From NCBI RefSeq assembly GCF_029714365.1, contig NZ_CP121659.1, positions 1,240,001 through 1,304,000 on the forward strand: a stretch of 64,000 bases of DNA. The letters are read 5' to 3'. This stretch comes from Sinorhizobium terangae (GTDB lineage: Bacteria; Pseudomonadota; Alphaproteobacteria; Rhizobiales; Rhizobiaceae). The position numbers and the translations under genes are program-made. The notes beneath the pieces are model-generated. The model saw only the letters and a list, made by a program, of their open reading frames with translations. It ran no database searches and had not been told where the DNA came from. Below are positions 1-7,685 of this stretch, piece after piece (the first letter of the stretch is position 1; each line of letters opens with the position of its first letter).

Positions 1-423
1 GATGATCGCAAGATCCCATTCCTTCGGCGGCAGCCCGGTGATCTCCTCGCGGACGACCGTGATCAAAGGGTGACTGTCGATCGCGGCGCTGACGGCTGCA
101 GAGAAGCCGTCGCGATCGACGGCGAGCGCTCCACCGGCGGGCACCTGGTTGCGATCGGCAGCCTCCATGATCAGCGAGCCCGCGAGTCGCATTTCCGCAT
201 GCAGCACGCCCACAGCATTGCTGGTCGCGTCGTCGGAACGGAACGAGTTGGAGCACACGAGTTCGGCAAGACCGTCGGTCTTGTGGGCATCGGTGCCGCG
301 CACGCCGCGCATTTCATGCAGGATCACCGGCACGCCGGCTTGGGCAATCTGCCACGCGGCTTCTGATCCGGCGAGGCCGCCGCCGACGACATGAATGGGG
401 GAATAGGAAGTGTTTGCAGTCAT
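1..423 (-). CDS. trmFO: TrmFO tRNA (uracil-54-C5)-methyltransferase, 5' part
   Basis: Folate- and FAD-dependent enzyme that makes 5-methyluridine at position 54 in the T-loop of tRNAs. Only the first 141 codons lie in the window; the gene runs off the left edge. The start at 423 is followed by a Rossmann FAD-binding signature, [12 protein letters not shown], at about residues 10-21, and then by the family-typical stretches [22 protein letters not shown] and [11 protein letters not shown]. These are diagnostic of TrmFO (GidA-related, but with the folate-dependent TrmFO motifs). No other protein family fits this N-terminus. Confidence 0.95.
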   Translation of the reverse strand, partial: MTANTSYSPIHVVGGGLAGSEAAWQIAQAGVPVILHEMRGVRGTDAHKTDGLAELVCSNSFRSDDATSNAVGVLHAEMRLAGSLIMEAADRNQVPAGGALAVDRDGFSAAVSAAIDSHPLITVVREEITGLPPKEWDLAII

Positions 424-472
424 GGGCGGCTTCCTATCACAGCCGCGTTCTGGTTCCAATTGCGAAGAAACG

Positions 473-495
473 AAAACGGCGCCATCAGGCGCCGT
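473..495 (-). terminator. Rho-independent terminator of the first DUF1127 gene
   Basis: Perfect 8-bp stem (476-483 pairs with 488-495) with a 4-nt loop. On the minus strand it is followed by a short T run. It lies 27 bp past the stop codon of the DUF1127 gene at 522-665. Confidence 0.7.
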
Positions 496-521
496 CTTGG
501 ATGTTTGGATGTTCGTTCCGA

Positions 522-665
522 TTAGCGGAAGGAACGGGCCGCAATGTTGCGGATATCGTAGCGGGTAATGCCGATATCGCTGAGCGCGTGGTTCGAGAGG
601 CTGCCGAGCTCGGCAACGGTGCGGCGATAGTTGATCCAGCTTTTTGCAATGCGAATCGGGTTCAT
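522..665 (-). CDS. DUF1127 small protein (47 aa), copy 1
   Basis: Short, basic, arginine-rich protein of the DUF1127 (YjiS-like) family. The 47-residue frame starts at ATG 665 behind a GAGG ribosome site. It carries the core pattern W-x-x-Y-R-R-T-x-x-E-L, then [16 protein letters not shown], the usual DUF1127 helix ending in a D-I-G-x-x-R-x-D-I signature. An upstream in-frame extension exists but has no ribosome site and would spoil the standard length. Family knowledge: DUF1127 proteins in Agrobacterium affect phosphate and carbon metabolism through protein contacts, and Rhodobacter CcaF1 binds RNA. A second copy lies 420 bp upstream on the same strand. Confidence 0.9.
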   Translation of the reverse strand: MNPIRIAKSWINYRRTVAELGSLSNHALSDIGITRYDIRNIAARSFR

Positions 666-1024
666 GGTCGTATCCTCAAGATCGGTTTGTCGCGACAGTG
701 ATTTGTCTGCGTCGTTGAGGTTCTTATACGCTTGTCTAATTGGAAGATGGAGTGCAAAGAAAATGCATCTGCTATGCGTTTGTGCAGTGCATCGCCGATT
801 TCGTGAGCACCGCACTCCCGCCGCTCGAAAACGCGTCAGAAGTTAACAGTGCCTAAATTCCACGGCTGCGCGTTAAACTCTTGGGGTTTTAAACAGTTTT
901 TCGTGCTGCGCCGGCACTGAAGAGCTTGCGAACCCGAGCAGTCGATGGGCGCTCGATTGGGCGTCGAGAACCGCTTTCGCACGTGCGAAGCGGGCGCTTT
1001 CACGCGATGGTCGAGGACGAAAGA
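666..1024. other. Intergenic region between the two DUF1127 genes
   Basis: About 360 bp between the start of DUF1127 copy 1 and the terminator of copy 2. It must hold the leftward promoter of copy 1, since a terminator separates the two genes, but I could not identify -35/-10 boxes with the right spacing. No convincing coding frame or RNA was seen. Confidence 0.5.
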
Positions 1025-1055
1025 AAAAACGCCCTCCGGGTGGCCGGAGGGCGTT
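1025..1055 (-). terminator. Rho-independent terminator of the second DUF1127 gene
   Basis: Perfect 11-bp G+C-rich stem (1030-1040 with 1045-1055) with a 4-nt loop, followed on the minus strand by six T residues. It starts 28 bp past the stop codon of the DUF1127 gene at 1084-1227. Confidence 0.9.
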
Positions 1056-1083
1056 TCAGAAATGGGGTATTCGGTGCTCGGGC

Positions 1084-1227
1084 TTACTTGACGGCCTGGC
1101 GCGCGACATAAGGAATGTCGCTGCGGCCGATGCCGAGGTCGTTCAGCTCACGGTCGCTCATGCGGCCGAGTTCGTTGCAGGTCTGACGATACTTGCGCCA
1201 GTTGTTGAAAGAACGTGCGAGGTCCAT
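1084..1227 (-). CDS. DUF1127 small protein (47 aa), copy 2
   Basis: Second DUF1127 (YjiS-like) micro-protein, 47 residues from ATG 1227. It has the family pattern NWRKYRQTCNELGRMSDRELND followed by LGIGRSDIPYVAR in shortened form. It is clearly paralogous to the copy at 522-665 (same length, same W/YR/EL/D-LGI-RxDI spacing) but differs at most other positions. It has its own strong terminator. It lies directly downstream, on the same strand, of two sRNAs with CCUCCUCCC loops, an arrangement that recalls the DUF1127 protein CcaF1 and the CcsR sRNAs of Rhodobacter. A longer in-frame extension runs into the sRNA region and is not credible as protein. Confidence 0.9.
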   Translation of the reverse strand: MDLARSFNNWRKYRQTCNELGRMSDRELNDLGIGRSDIPYVARQAVK

Positions 1228-1466
1228 GATCCTATCCTTTCTAGGGTCGTTTGCCAGCGCTCTATCTCTCTTGCTGGCCGTCATCTGATGGTCTGAAATA
1301 TAATCGATTTGATCGGCAGATACAGAGACAATGCTGCATCGCACCCATGCGCCGATTGCAATCCTTCGTCTGGCCGTTGACTCGCCCCTGACGGCAACCG
1401 TGGGCTCGGCGTCGCCGACCTGCATCGACGGTCGCAGGTGCATGAATCCAACAGCGAAAAGAGGCG

Positions 1467-1600
1467 CAAAAAGCAACGCCCGCTGGGGGAGGAGGTCCAG
1501 CGGGCGTTGCTTTGTTCTGATTGGCAACCGGGAGGAGGAGTGTCGCCAATCCGTATCGGGGTGCGCTGGGAGGAGGAGTGCGCCGCCCCGATCGATGGCT
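1467..1600 (-). ncRNA. Anti-Shine-Dalgarno sRNA, alpha-r14/NfeR1 type, copy A
   Basis: Three successive hairpins on the minus strand, each showing CUCCUCCC in its loop. The 5' hairpin is at about 1555-1592. The middle one has stem 1519-1525 with 1545-1551. The 3' one is a perfect 16-bp stem (1471-1486 with 1497-1512) followed by a T run, so it serves as the terminator. Three CCUCCUCCC-loop hairpins describe the rhizobial alpha-r14 family (NfeR1 in S. meliloti), which pairs with ribosome-binding sites of many mRNAs, and also the wider 'cuckoo' RNA group. The 3' end is well defined; the 5' end near 1600 is an estimate. Confidence 0.85.
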
Positions 1601-1755
1601 GTAAGGTAAGCTGCGATACGCGTTTTGTGTAGAGGCGCGCACCGAATGGCACCCATGCATAATGCGCATGGCTTGAGAGCGCAATGCCGTGGAACTGCTT
1701 CAATATTGTGCAAATGGGCTCTCGCGAGCTAATGGTCAGGCGGAGCGGCAAACAG

Positions 1756-1878
1756 CAAAACGCCCGCTGGGGGAGGAGGTCCAGCGGGCGTCATGTAAGT
1801 GATTGGCAACCGGGAGGAGGAGTGTTGCCAATCTTATCGGAGAAGCGTTGGGAGGAGGAGTACGCTGCTCCGAATTCG
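1756..1878 (-). ncRNA. Anti-Shine-Dalgarno sRNA, alpha-r14/NfeR1 type, copy B
   Basis: Tandem homologue of the sRNA at 1467-1600 with the same three-hairpin plan. The 5' hairpin is at about 1837-1873. The middle hairpin has a 10-bp stem (1801-1810 with 1824-1833), and the terminator hairpin an 11-bp stem (1760-1770 with 1781-1791) and a short T run at 1757-1760. All three loops show CUCCUCCC on the minus strand. The loops and the inner stem of the terminator match copy A exactly, while the 5' hairpin stems have diverged with compensatory changes. The 5' end is estimated. Confidence 0.85.
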
Positions 1879-2193
1879 TCGAGCTTTCGCTCGGGTCTTT
1901 CCGGGGTTTCCGGAGGCGGGCGACCAGTCCCGCCAGCGTCCGTTCGGCTCGTCACCTCTCGTCGCCTTTGATGATTTGAATATAGCCATCTTAAATCGAT
2001 TTGTGCAGTGCAATATCCGCATGGAAGATATGCGGCGCGCGCAATCCCGCTACGGGGCCCCCGACAAGTGAAATCATCTCGCGGCAGGGAAATAGCTCCG
2101 TTGATTTTTCTCGCCATTTTCACCGATTTGCTGTTCTCTAAAACCGGCCGGGCGTCGGGAAGGCGTCGCCGAGAGTACGGATCCGGAGGTGGG
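1879..2193. other. Intergenic region, divergent promoters
   Basis: About 315 bp between the leftward sRNA copy B and the rightward DUF2157 gene. It must contain their promoters. A possible leftward -10 (CTATAT) ends at 1979 with an imperfect -35 (CTGCAC) 17 bp away. It would start transcription about 90 bases before the first sRNA hairpin, so the link to the sRNA is uncertain. Confidence 0.35.
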
Positions 2194-3297
2194 ATGTATC
2201 GCGGACGCATGGAACGAGATCTGAAGCGCTGGGTGGATCTCGGCCTGCTTCCGCATTCCTCCGCAATTGCAATGCTTGCGGAATATGATGCGCGCGAATC
2301 CACGTTCAGCGTCGGCCGGGTCCTCCTGGCGCTGGCAGCGCTTCTGCTATCGGCCTCGCTCTTGCTGCTCGTCGCGGCGAACTGGGAAGCATTGCCGCGT
2401 CTTGCCAGGGTCGCAGGCGTTGTCCTGTTGATCTGGCTCTTCCATTTTCTCGCCGCCTATTTCCTCGGGCGCGGAGCCAAGGCGGTCGGCGCGGCTCTGC
2501 TTATTCTCGGCACGATGTCCTTTGGTGCCGGCATCGCGCTGGTCGGGCAGATGTATCATCTCTCTGGCGACGCGGCGGATGCGATGCTTCTCTGGTTCGC
2601 CGGGGCATGCCTGTCGGCGGCGGCCTTCGCGTCGGCTGCGGTCACGACGATTGCCGCGTGCCTTGCCTGGGCGTTTCTCATTACGCTGTTCGAAAGCGGA
2701 GGACTTGTTCCGGCGATCGAATCTTATTTCTGGCTCGTGCCGGTCCTGGCGGTCATCGTGCTCACGCTGGTCCGGTATACCGATGCGGGGCGCACGCGCC
2801 ATTTGGCATATCTTCTCTGCGTTGCATGGCTCGGCGCGCTCTACGTCGACAACCCGGAGCTCTGGCTCGCAATCACCTTCTTCGCCGCCGGGTTCATTGC
2901 CTTTCTGCTCGCGTCGCTGCCGCGATCGCCGTTTTACCGTCTGGCGTCCGAGACCGGTTCCGCGCCTTCGTTCTACTCCTTCGCAGTCGCCGTCATCGGC
3001 CTTGTGGCCCTGCAAAGCGAAGCAGAAGGCGCGTGGGCGGAGACCGCCGTCGGCGTCGGCCTGCTTGCCTTGGCCCTCGTAGGCATCGGTCTTGCGGGCG
3101 CGCGTAACGGGGCAATTCGTTATTTGGCCTACGCGGTATTTGCAGCGGAGATCTTGTATCTAGCGTTCGAGACGCTCGGATCGATCCTCGGAACATCGGG
3201 ATTCTTCCTGATTTCAGGGGTGGTCGTTGCACTTGTGGCGTGGCTCGTCATCCGTGTCGAGCGCAGGCTTGGGCGAGTGGGGGAGGCTTCTCAATGA
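2194..3297 (+). CDS. DUF2157 domain polytopic membrane protein
   Basis: A 367-residue inner-membrane protein. The soluble N-terminus (about residues 1-40, with DLKRWVDLGLLP) is the DUF2157 hallmark. It is followed by about ten hydrophobic segments, the first near residues 45-65 and the last at about 340-358 before a basic tail. ATG 2194 was chosen because GGAGG lies 4 bp upstream; an ATG 15 bp downstream is the alternative. Its stop overlaps the start of the next gene (ATGA), so the two are translationally coupled. DUF2157 and GDYXXLXY proteins commonly occur as a pair of unknown function. The biochemical role is unknown. Confidence 0.85.
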   Translation: MYRGRMERDLKRWVDLGLLPHSSAIAMLAEYDARESTFSVGRVLLALAALLLSASLLLLVAANWEALPRLARVAGVVLLIWLFHFLAAYFLGRGAKAVGAALLILGTMSFGAGIALVGQMYHLSGDAADAMLLWFAGACLSAAAFASAAVTTIAACLAWAFLITLFESGGLVPAIESYFWLVPVLAVIVLTLVRYTDAGRTRHLAYLLCVAWLGALYVDNPELWLAITFFAAGFIAFLLASLPRSPFYRLASETGSAPSFYSFAVAVIGLVALQSEAEGAWAETAVGVGLLALALVGIGLAGARNGAIRYLAYAVFAAEILYLAFETLGSILGTSGFFLISGVVVALVAWLVIRVERRLGRVGEASQ

Positions 3298-3887
3298 GCG
3301 GTGCTTTGCCTGTCTTCCGCTGGCGCAATCCCTTCGTTGCGGCCCTGGTGGTCGCTGTGCTGCAGACCGCCGTGCTTGGATACATGATCGAAAGCCGCGC
3401 TTCGATCCTGCGCAACGGCAAGGATGTGCTCCTGCGGAGCGCACCTATCGACCCGCGCGATCTCCTGCGCGGCGAATGTGTAACCCTGACATACGATATT
3501 TCCCGCATTTCGCCCGACATCATTGTGGCCGGTTTGCCTGACGAGGCTGTGAAGGCGGAGCTGTTCGTGCGGCTAAAGCAGCAGCCGGATGGTTTCTGGG
3601 GTCCGGTAGAGGCATCGTTTGGGCCGCTCGCGCAAACTGCGGACAGCATCGTCATCAGATCACTACCGTTCTCTTACTATCCGTCAAATGGCGCGCCGCC
3701 GCCAACGCTCTATCCGAATTTCGGTATCGAGCGCTATTACGTGCCGGAAGGAGAGGGCCGCGTCCTCGAAACGGCACGCAGTGCCCATGCGCTTTCCGTC
3801 AACGTGCGTGTGGATTCGGATGGGCGTGCACAGGTCCGGAAGGTTTCCATAGATGGAACACAGGTCTACGAGGAGCCGCTCTATTAA
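3294..3887 (+). CDS. GDYXXLXY domain protein
   Basis: A 197-residue protein with one N-terminal membrane anchor (about residues 12-32) and a presumably periplasmic domain. The family-naming motif appears in degenerate form as G-E-C-V-T-L-T-Y near residue 60, so D and Y of the consensus are replaced by E and C. ATG 3294 overlaps the stop of the DUF2157 gene by 4 bp. This pairing is usual for the family and supports the assignment. Function unknown; the two proteins probably form a complex at the inner membrane. Confidence 0.85.
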   Translation: MSGALPVFRWRNPFVAALVVAVLQTAVLGYMIESRASILRNGKDVLLRSAPIDPRDLLRGECVTLTYDISRISPDIIVAGLPDEAVKAELFVRLKQQPDGFWGPVEASFGPLAQTADSIVIRSLPFSYYPSNGAPPPTLYPNFGIERYYVPEGEGRVLETARSAHALSVNVRVDSDGRAQVRKVSIDGTQVYEEPLY

Positions 3888-3993
3888 TGGTCCGCGTTAC
3901 CGCGAAAGAACTTCATTTTATTGCCGGTTTCTTGGTGGAGAATAATCAAGGCAACGGCGAAGACGCGGGCGTGCATTATCGCGCATTTTCTCT

Positions 3994-4021
3994 TTGATCC
4001 GGCAAAAACGAGTGATATAGA
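3994..4021 (+). promoter_or_regulatory. Probable promoter of tRNA-Leu
   Basis: TTGATC at 3994-3999 and TATAGA at 4016-4021, spaced 16 bp, resemble alphaproteobacterial sigma-70 boxes. They lie about 110 bp upstream of the tRNA, which would need a long 5' leader, so the call is tentative. Confidence 0.35.
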
Positions 4022-4128
4022 GACGCCGCGCTCGGGAAAGCCCGAACCCTTCGCATGTCCAGAATATCCGCGGTGCTCCCGCTGGTTGTCTTGCGGGAAA
4101 TGCGATCAGGCGGTGTGGTTGTCTGAAC

Positions 4129-4213
<85 letters not shown>

Positions 4214-4389
4214 GGACAACAACTTGCCAAACGTCGGAATTCGGCGGTGAAGAGGGTAGGCGGAGTGCCATTTTGCTTGCAAAACGGTCAAGGAATTGCG
4301 TAAAGCCACTCCCGGCAAATGGATCGGCTCACGTGCTCGCCAAGCCTTTCGAGGCAAGAGCACTGTCAACGTGAAGTGAAGGTTTGAAC

Positions 4390-5871
4390 ATGCAGGTTAT
4401 CGAAACGCTCGCTCAAGGGCTGAAGCGCGAACTCAAGGTCGTTATCCCGGCCAAGGACATGGAAGCTCGTATGAATGAGCGTCTGGCCGAAGTGAAGGAC
4501 CGCGTCCGCATCAACGGCTTCCGTCCGGGCAAGGTGCCGGTCGCGCATCTGAAGAAGGTCTACGGCAAGTCGATCATGGCTGATCTGGTCAACGAGATCG
4601 TTCGTGAGAAGCCGACCGAAATCCTGACGGAGCGTGGCGAGAAGTCGGCAACCCAGCCGGAAATCGCGATGACCGAGGACGAGGCGGAAGCCAACAAGAT
4701 CCTCAATGCCGAAGCCGATCTCGAATTCACGGTTGCCTACGAGGTCATCCCGAAGATCGAACTCAAGGATGTGAGCGGCATCAAGGTCGTCCGCGAAGTC
4801 GTCGACATCGCCGAAGACGAGGTCAACGACCAGATCCTGCGCATCGCCGAAAGCGCCCGCACCTACGAATCCAAGAAGGGCAAGGCTGCTAACGGCGACC
4901 GCGTCACCATCGACTATCTCGGCAAGGTCGACGGCGTCGCCTTCGACGGCGGCAAGGACGAGGATGCCGAACTGGTGCTCGGCTCGAACCGCTTCATCCC
5001 GGGCTTCGAAGAGCAACTCGTCGGCGTCAAGGCCGGTGACGAAAAGACGATCACCGTAACCTTCCCGGCCGACTATCCGGCCGCAAACCTCGCCGGCAAA
5101 GAAGCGACCTTCGACATTACGGTGAAGGACGTCGCTGCCGCCGCTCCGCTCGAAATCAACGACGAACTCGCCACCAAGCTGGGCCTCGAATCGGCAGACA
5201 AGCTGAAGGAAATCGTTCGCGGCCAGATCGAAAGCCAGTACGGATCGGTCACCCGCCAGAAGGTCAAGCGCCAGATCCTCGACCAGCTCGACGAGCTCTA
5301 CCAGTTCGAGACGCCTGAGCGCCTTGTAGACGCCGAGTTCGAAAACATCTGGCGCCAGATCAACACCGACCTTGAGCAGGCCGGCAAGACCTTCGCCGAT
5401 GAAGAGACAACGGAAGAGGAAGCTCGCGCCGAGTATCGCAAGCTTGCCGAGCGTCGTGTCCGCCTCGGCCTCGTTCTTTCCGAAATTGGTGAAAAGGCCG
5501 GCGTTCAGGTGAGCGACGACGAAATGCAGCGCTCGCTGTTTGAACAGCTGCGCCAGTTCCCGGGCCAGGAAAAGCAGATCCTCGATTACTTCAAGAACAC
5601 GCCCGGCGCCGCTGCTTCGCTGCGCGCGCCGCTGTTCGAAGAGAAGGTCGTGGACCATCTGCTTTCCGAAATCTCGGTAACCGACAAGTCGGTCTCCAAG
5701 GAAGAGCTGATGGCTGACGACGAGGAAGCCGATGGCAAGCCGGCCACCAAGAAGGCGCCCGCCAAGAAGAAGGCTGCGGCAAAGGCCGAAGCTGCTGAAG
5801 GCGAGGAAGCTGCCGCACCGAAGAAGAAGGCTCCGGCAAAGAAGAAGGCTGCTGACGAGAGCGCCGAATAA
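4390..5871 (+). CDS. tig: Trigger factor, ribosome-associated chaperone
   Basis: 493-residue trigger factor that binds the ribosomal exit tunnel, shields nascent chains and has prolyl isomerase activity. The N-terminal ribosome-binding domain shows the signature NGFRPGKVP at about residues 38-46. The FKBP-type domain follows ([14 protein letters not shown] to about residue 250, with [12 protein letters not shown]), then the helical C-terminal chaperone domain. The last 50 residues are a lysine/alanine-rich tail (repeats of APAKKKA), common in rhizobial homologues. ATG 4390 with GAAGG upstream is preferred over a TTG two codons earlier. A strong terminator follows the gene. Confidence 0.97.
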   Translation: MQVIETLAQGLKRELKVVIPAKDMEARMNERLAEVKDRVRINGFRPGKVPVAHLKKVYGKSIMADLVNEIVREKPTEILTERGEKSATQPEIAMTEDEAEANKILNAEADLEFTVAYEVIPKIELKDVSGIKVVREVVDIAEDEVNDQILRIAESARTYESKKGKAANGDRVTIDYLGKVDGVAFDGGKDEDAELVLGSNRFIPGFEEQLVGVKAGDEKTITVTFPADYPAANLAGKEATFDITVKDVAAAAPLEINDELATKLGLESADKLKEIVRGQIESQYGSVTRQKVKRQILDQLDELYQFETPERLVDAEFENIWRQINTDLEQAGKTFADEETTEEEARAEYRKLAERRVRLGLVLSEIGEKAGVQVSDDEMQRSLFEQLRQFPGQEKQILDYFKNTPGAAASLRAPLFEEKVVDHLLSEISVTDKSVSKEELMADDEEADGKPATKKAPAKKKAAAKAEAAEGEEAAAPKKKAPAKKKAADESAE

Positions 5872-5894
5872 TCGGCTTTTCTTCTACGAGAGTT

Positions 5895-5925
5895 CAAAGG
5901 CCGCCTTTCGAGGCGGCCTTTTTCG
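5895..5925 (+). terminator. Rho-independent terminator of tig
   Basis: A G+C-rich stem of about 10 bp (AAGGCCGCCT pairing with AGGCGGCCTT) with a short loop and a T run ending near 5923, starting about 25 bp past the tig stop. Confidence 0.9.
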
Positions 5926-5980
5926 TTGGGAAAAAGCCGCCGAAACGGCGGCTGACGCGAGCGAATTGCCAAGGGCCAGC

Positions 5981-6085
5981 TACAGCGCCGTGCGTCCTTT
6001 AGGACGCACAAAGGACGCTGTAACTCTTTGATTCCACGCATCGTGCTTTCCGAAAATCGGGTCCGATTTTCGGGCCGATGCGCTA
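5981..6085 (+). repeat. RIME-like mosaic palindromic repeat, copy 1
   Basis: About 105 bp built from two palindromes. The first is TACAGCGCCGTGCGTCCTTT followed by its inverted arm; the second is centred on CCGAAAATCGGGTCCGATTTTCGG. A near-identical inverted copy is at 31228-31333. The structure fits the rhizobial intergenic mosaic elements (RIME). Its outer end supplies the TAG stop codon of sthA (6083-6085). Confidence 0.85.
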
Positions 6086-7486
6086 AGCCGTCTTGATTTC
6101 GCCCATGCGGTTCCACGCATCGAGGCCGGCGATCTTGTAGGCTTCGGCGAGAGTCGGATAGTTGAATGTGTTTTCGACGAAGTACTCGACGGTGCCCTTC
6201 AGATTGAGAACCGCCTGGCCGATATGCACGAGTTCGGTCGCGCCTTCCCCGATGATGTGGACACCGAGCAAACGCCGGGTCTTGAGTGAGAAGATCATTT
6301 TCAAGAGGCCTGAATCGAGCCCCATGATGTGCCCGCGCGACGTCTCCCGGAACCGCGCAATTCCACATTCGTAAGGAATGCCGCGCTCTTTGACCTCTTC
6401 TTCAGAGAGGCCGCAGGTGGAGATTTCCGGCACGGCATAGATGCCATAGGGGAAATATTTCTGCGGCTCCTTCGCGATTGCCCCGACGGCGACGCGAGCG
6501 GCGACGCGCCCCTGTTCCATGGAGGTCGAAGCAAGACTCGGGAAGCCGACGACGTCGCCGGCGGCGTAAATGTTCGGAACCGAAGTCTGGAATGTTTCCG
6601 GGTTCACCTTCAGCCGCCCGCGGCTGTCCGCTTCGAGCCCGGCCGCGGGCAGGTTGAGAGCGTCGGTCGCGCCGATCCGGCCAGCGGCAAACAAGACCAT
6701 CTCGGTCGTAATCTTGCGGCCATTGTCGAGCGTAAGCAGAACCTTACCGTCTTCGAGCCGCTCCACTTTCTCCGCCTTCTGGCCGAGATTGAGCTTCATG
6801 TTGCGATCGCGCAATTGATAGGTGAAGTCCTCGACGATCTCCTTGTCGATAAAATCGAGCATCGTTGTCTTGGGATCGATGACCGTGACCTGCGTGTCGA
6901 GGGCGCTGAAGATCGTGGCGTACTCGATGCCGACAACGCCAGCGCCGATCACGACCAGCGAACGCGGCAATTCCCCAATGTCGAGCAACTCGTCGCTGTC
7001 GACGACGGTCTTACCGTCGAAGGGGATGTAGTCCGGGCGGAAAGGTTTCGTTCCGACGGCAAGCAGGATGCTCGTTGCGGAAACGGGAATGCTCTCGCCG
7101 TCGTCCTTGAGGATCTCGAGCGTCGTCGGGCTCACAAAACTTGCCCGGCCGCGGACATGCTGGACGCGGTTTCGCGCGAACTGGTGTTCGAGCACCTCGA
7201 CCTCGTGATTTAGGGTGATGATGAGACGGCGGCGCAGATCGTCGGCGCTGATTTCCTGCTTCACCCGATAGGAGCGGCCGTAGAAGCCGCGCTCGCGCCA
7301 CCCCGACAGGTTGAGCGCGGTCTCGCGAAGCGTCTTCGAGGGAATAGTTCCGGTATGGACGGAGACGCCGCCGACGCGCTTGCCCTGCTCGACGACGAGC
7401 ACCTTCTTACCGAGTTTCGCGGCCTGGATGGCGCCCCTGCGCCCTGCCGGGCCGCTTCCGACGACGATGAGATCGAACTGGTTCAT
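6083..7486 (-). CDS. sthA: Soluble pyridine nucleotide transhydrogenase
   Basis: 467-residue FAD flavoprotein that exchanges hydride between NADPH and NAD+. Visible motifs are the FAD-binding GSGPAGRRGA near residue 10, the segment VGGVSVHTGTIPSKTLRE near residue 40, the NAD-binding GAGVVGIEYATIF near residue 180, the second FAD motif NIYAAGDVVGFPSLAS, and the C-terminal dimerisation domain. The position of the redox-active disulfide of lipoamide dehydrogenases is occupied by V-S-V-H-T-G, without cysteines, which is typical of SthA and separates it from Lpd and glutathione reductase. ATG 7486 gives the standard length; an upstream start adds 14 unsupported residues. The stop codon is contributed by a mosaic repeat. 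Confidence 0.95.
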   Translation of the reverse strand: MNQFDLIVVGSGPAGRRGAIQAAKLGKKVLVVEQGKRVGGVSVHTGTIPSKTLRETALNLSGWRERGFYGRSYRVKQEISADDLRRRLIITLNHEVEVLEHQFARNRVQHVRGRASFVSPTTLEILKDDGESIPVSATSILLAVGTKPFRPDYIPFDGKTVVDSDELLDIGELPRSLVVIGAGVVGIEYATIFSALDTQVTVIDPKTTMLDFIDKEIVEDFTYQLRDRNMKLNLGQKAEKVERLEDGKVLLTLDNGRKITTEMVLFAAGRIGATDALNLPAAGLEADSRGRLKVNPETFQTSVPNIYAAGDVVGFPSLASTSMEQGRVAARVAVGAIAKEPQKYFPYGIYAVPEISTCGLSEEEVKERGIPYECGIARFRETSRGHIMGLDSGLLKMIFSLKTRRLLGVHIIGEGATELVHIGQAVLNLKGTVEYFVENTFNYPTLAEAYKIAGLDAWNRMGEIKTA

Positions 7487-7685
7487 GAACGCTTCCCGTA
7501 TGCGAAGAATCGTTGTGCAATGCGGCAAATTTCATCCGCAGGCGTTTATACCGTCAATTGTGCCGTTTGATGAAGCACCATGCGCATTGTTCTATCGTGG
7601 ATGCGCCCGTGCCGAAATAAAGCTATGTTTGCGTATGACGTCGCCCGTTCGTTTTCTTGCGCGGCGAAGCACAGGTGGAATAGGA

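Noticed and set aside
1262..1751. Several 60-156-codon frames over the sRNA copies
   Set aside because: They overlap stable hairpins and terminators and share peptide segments only because the sRNAs are repeated.
4366..5658. Long 430-codon open frame opposite tig
   Set aside because: It is the antisense shadow of the trigger factor gene in a G+C-rich genome; it has no ribosome site and no family resemblance.
5586..6368. 260-codon minus-strand frame across the end of tig, the repeat and the end of sthA
   Set aside because: It runs through two real genes, a terminator and a mosaic repeat; part of its translation recurs at 31.2 kb only because the repeat recurs.
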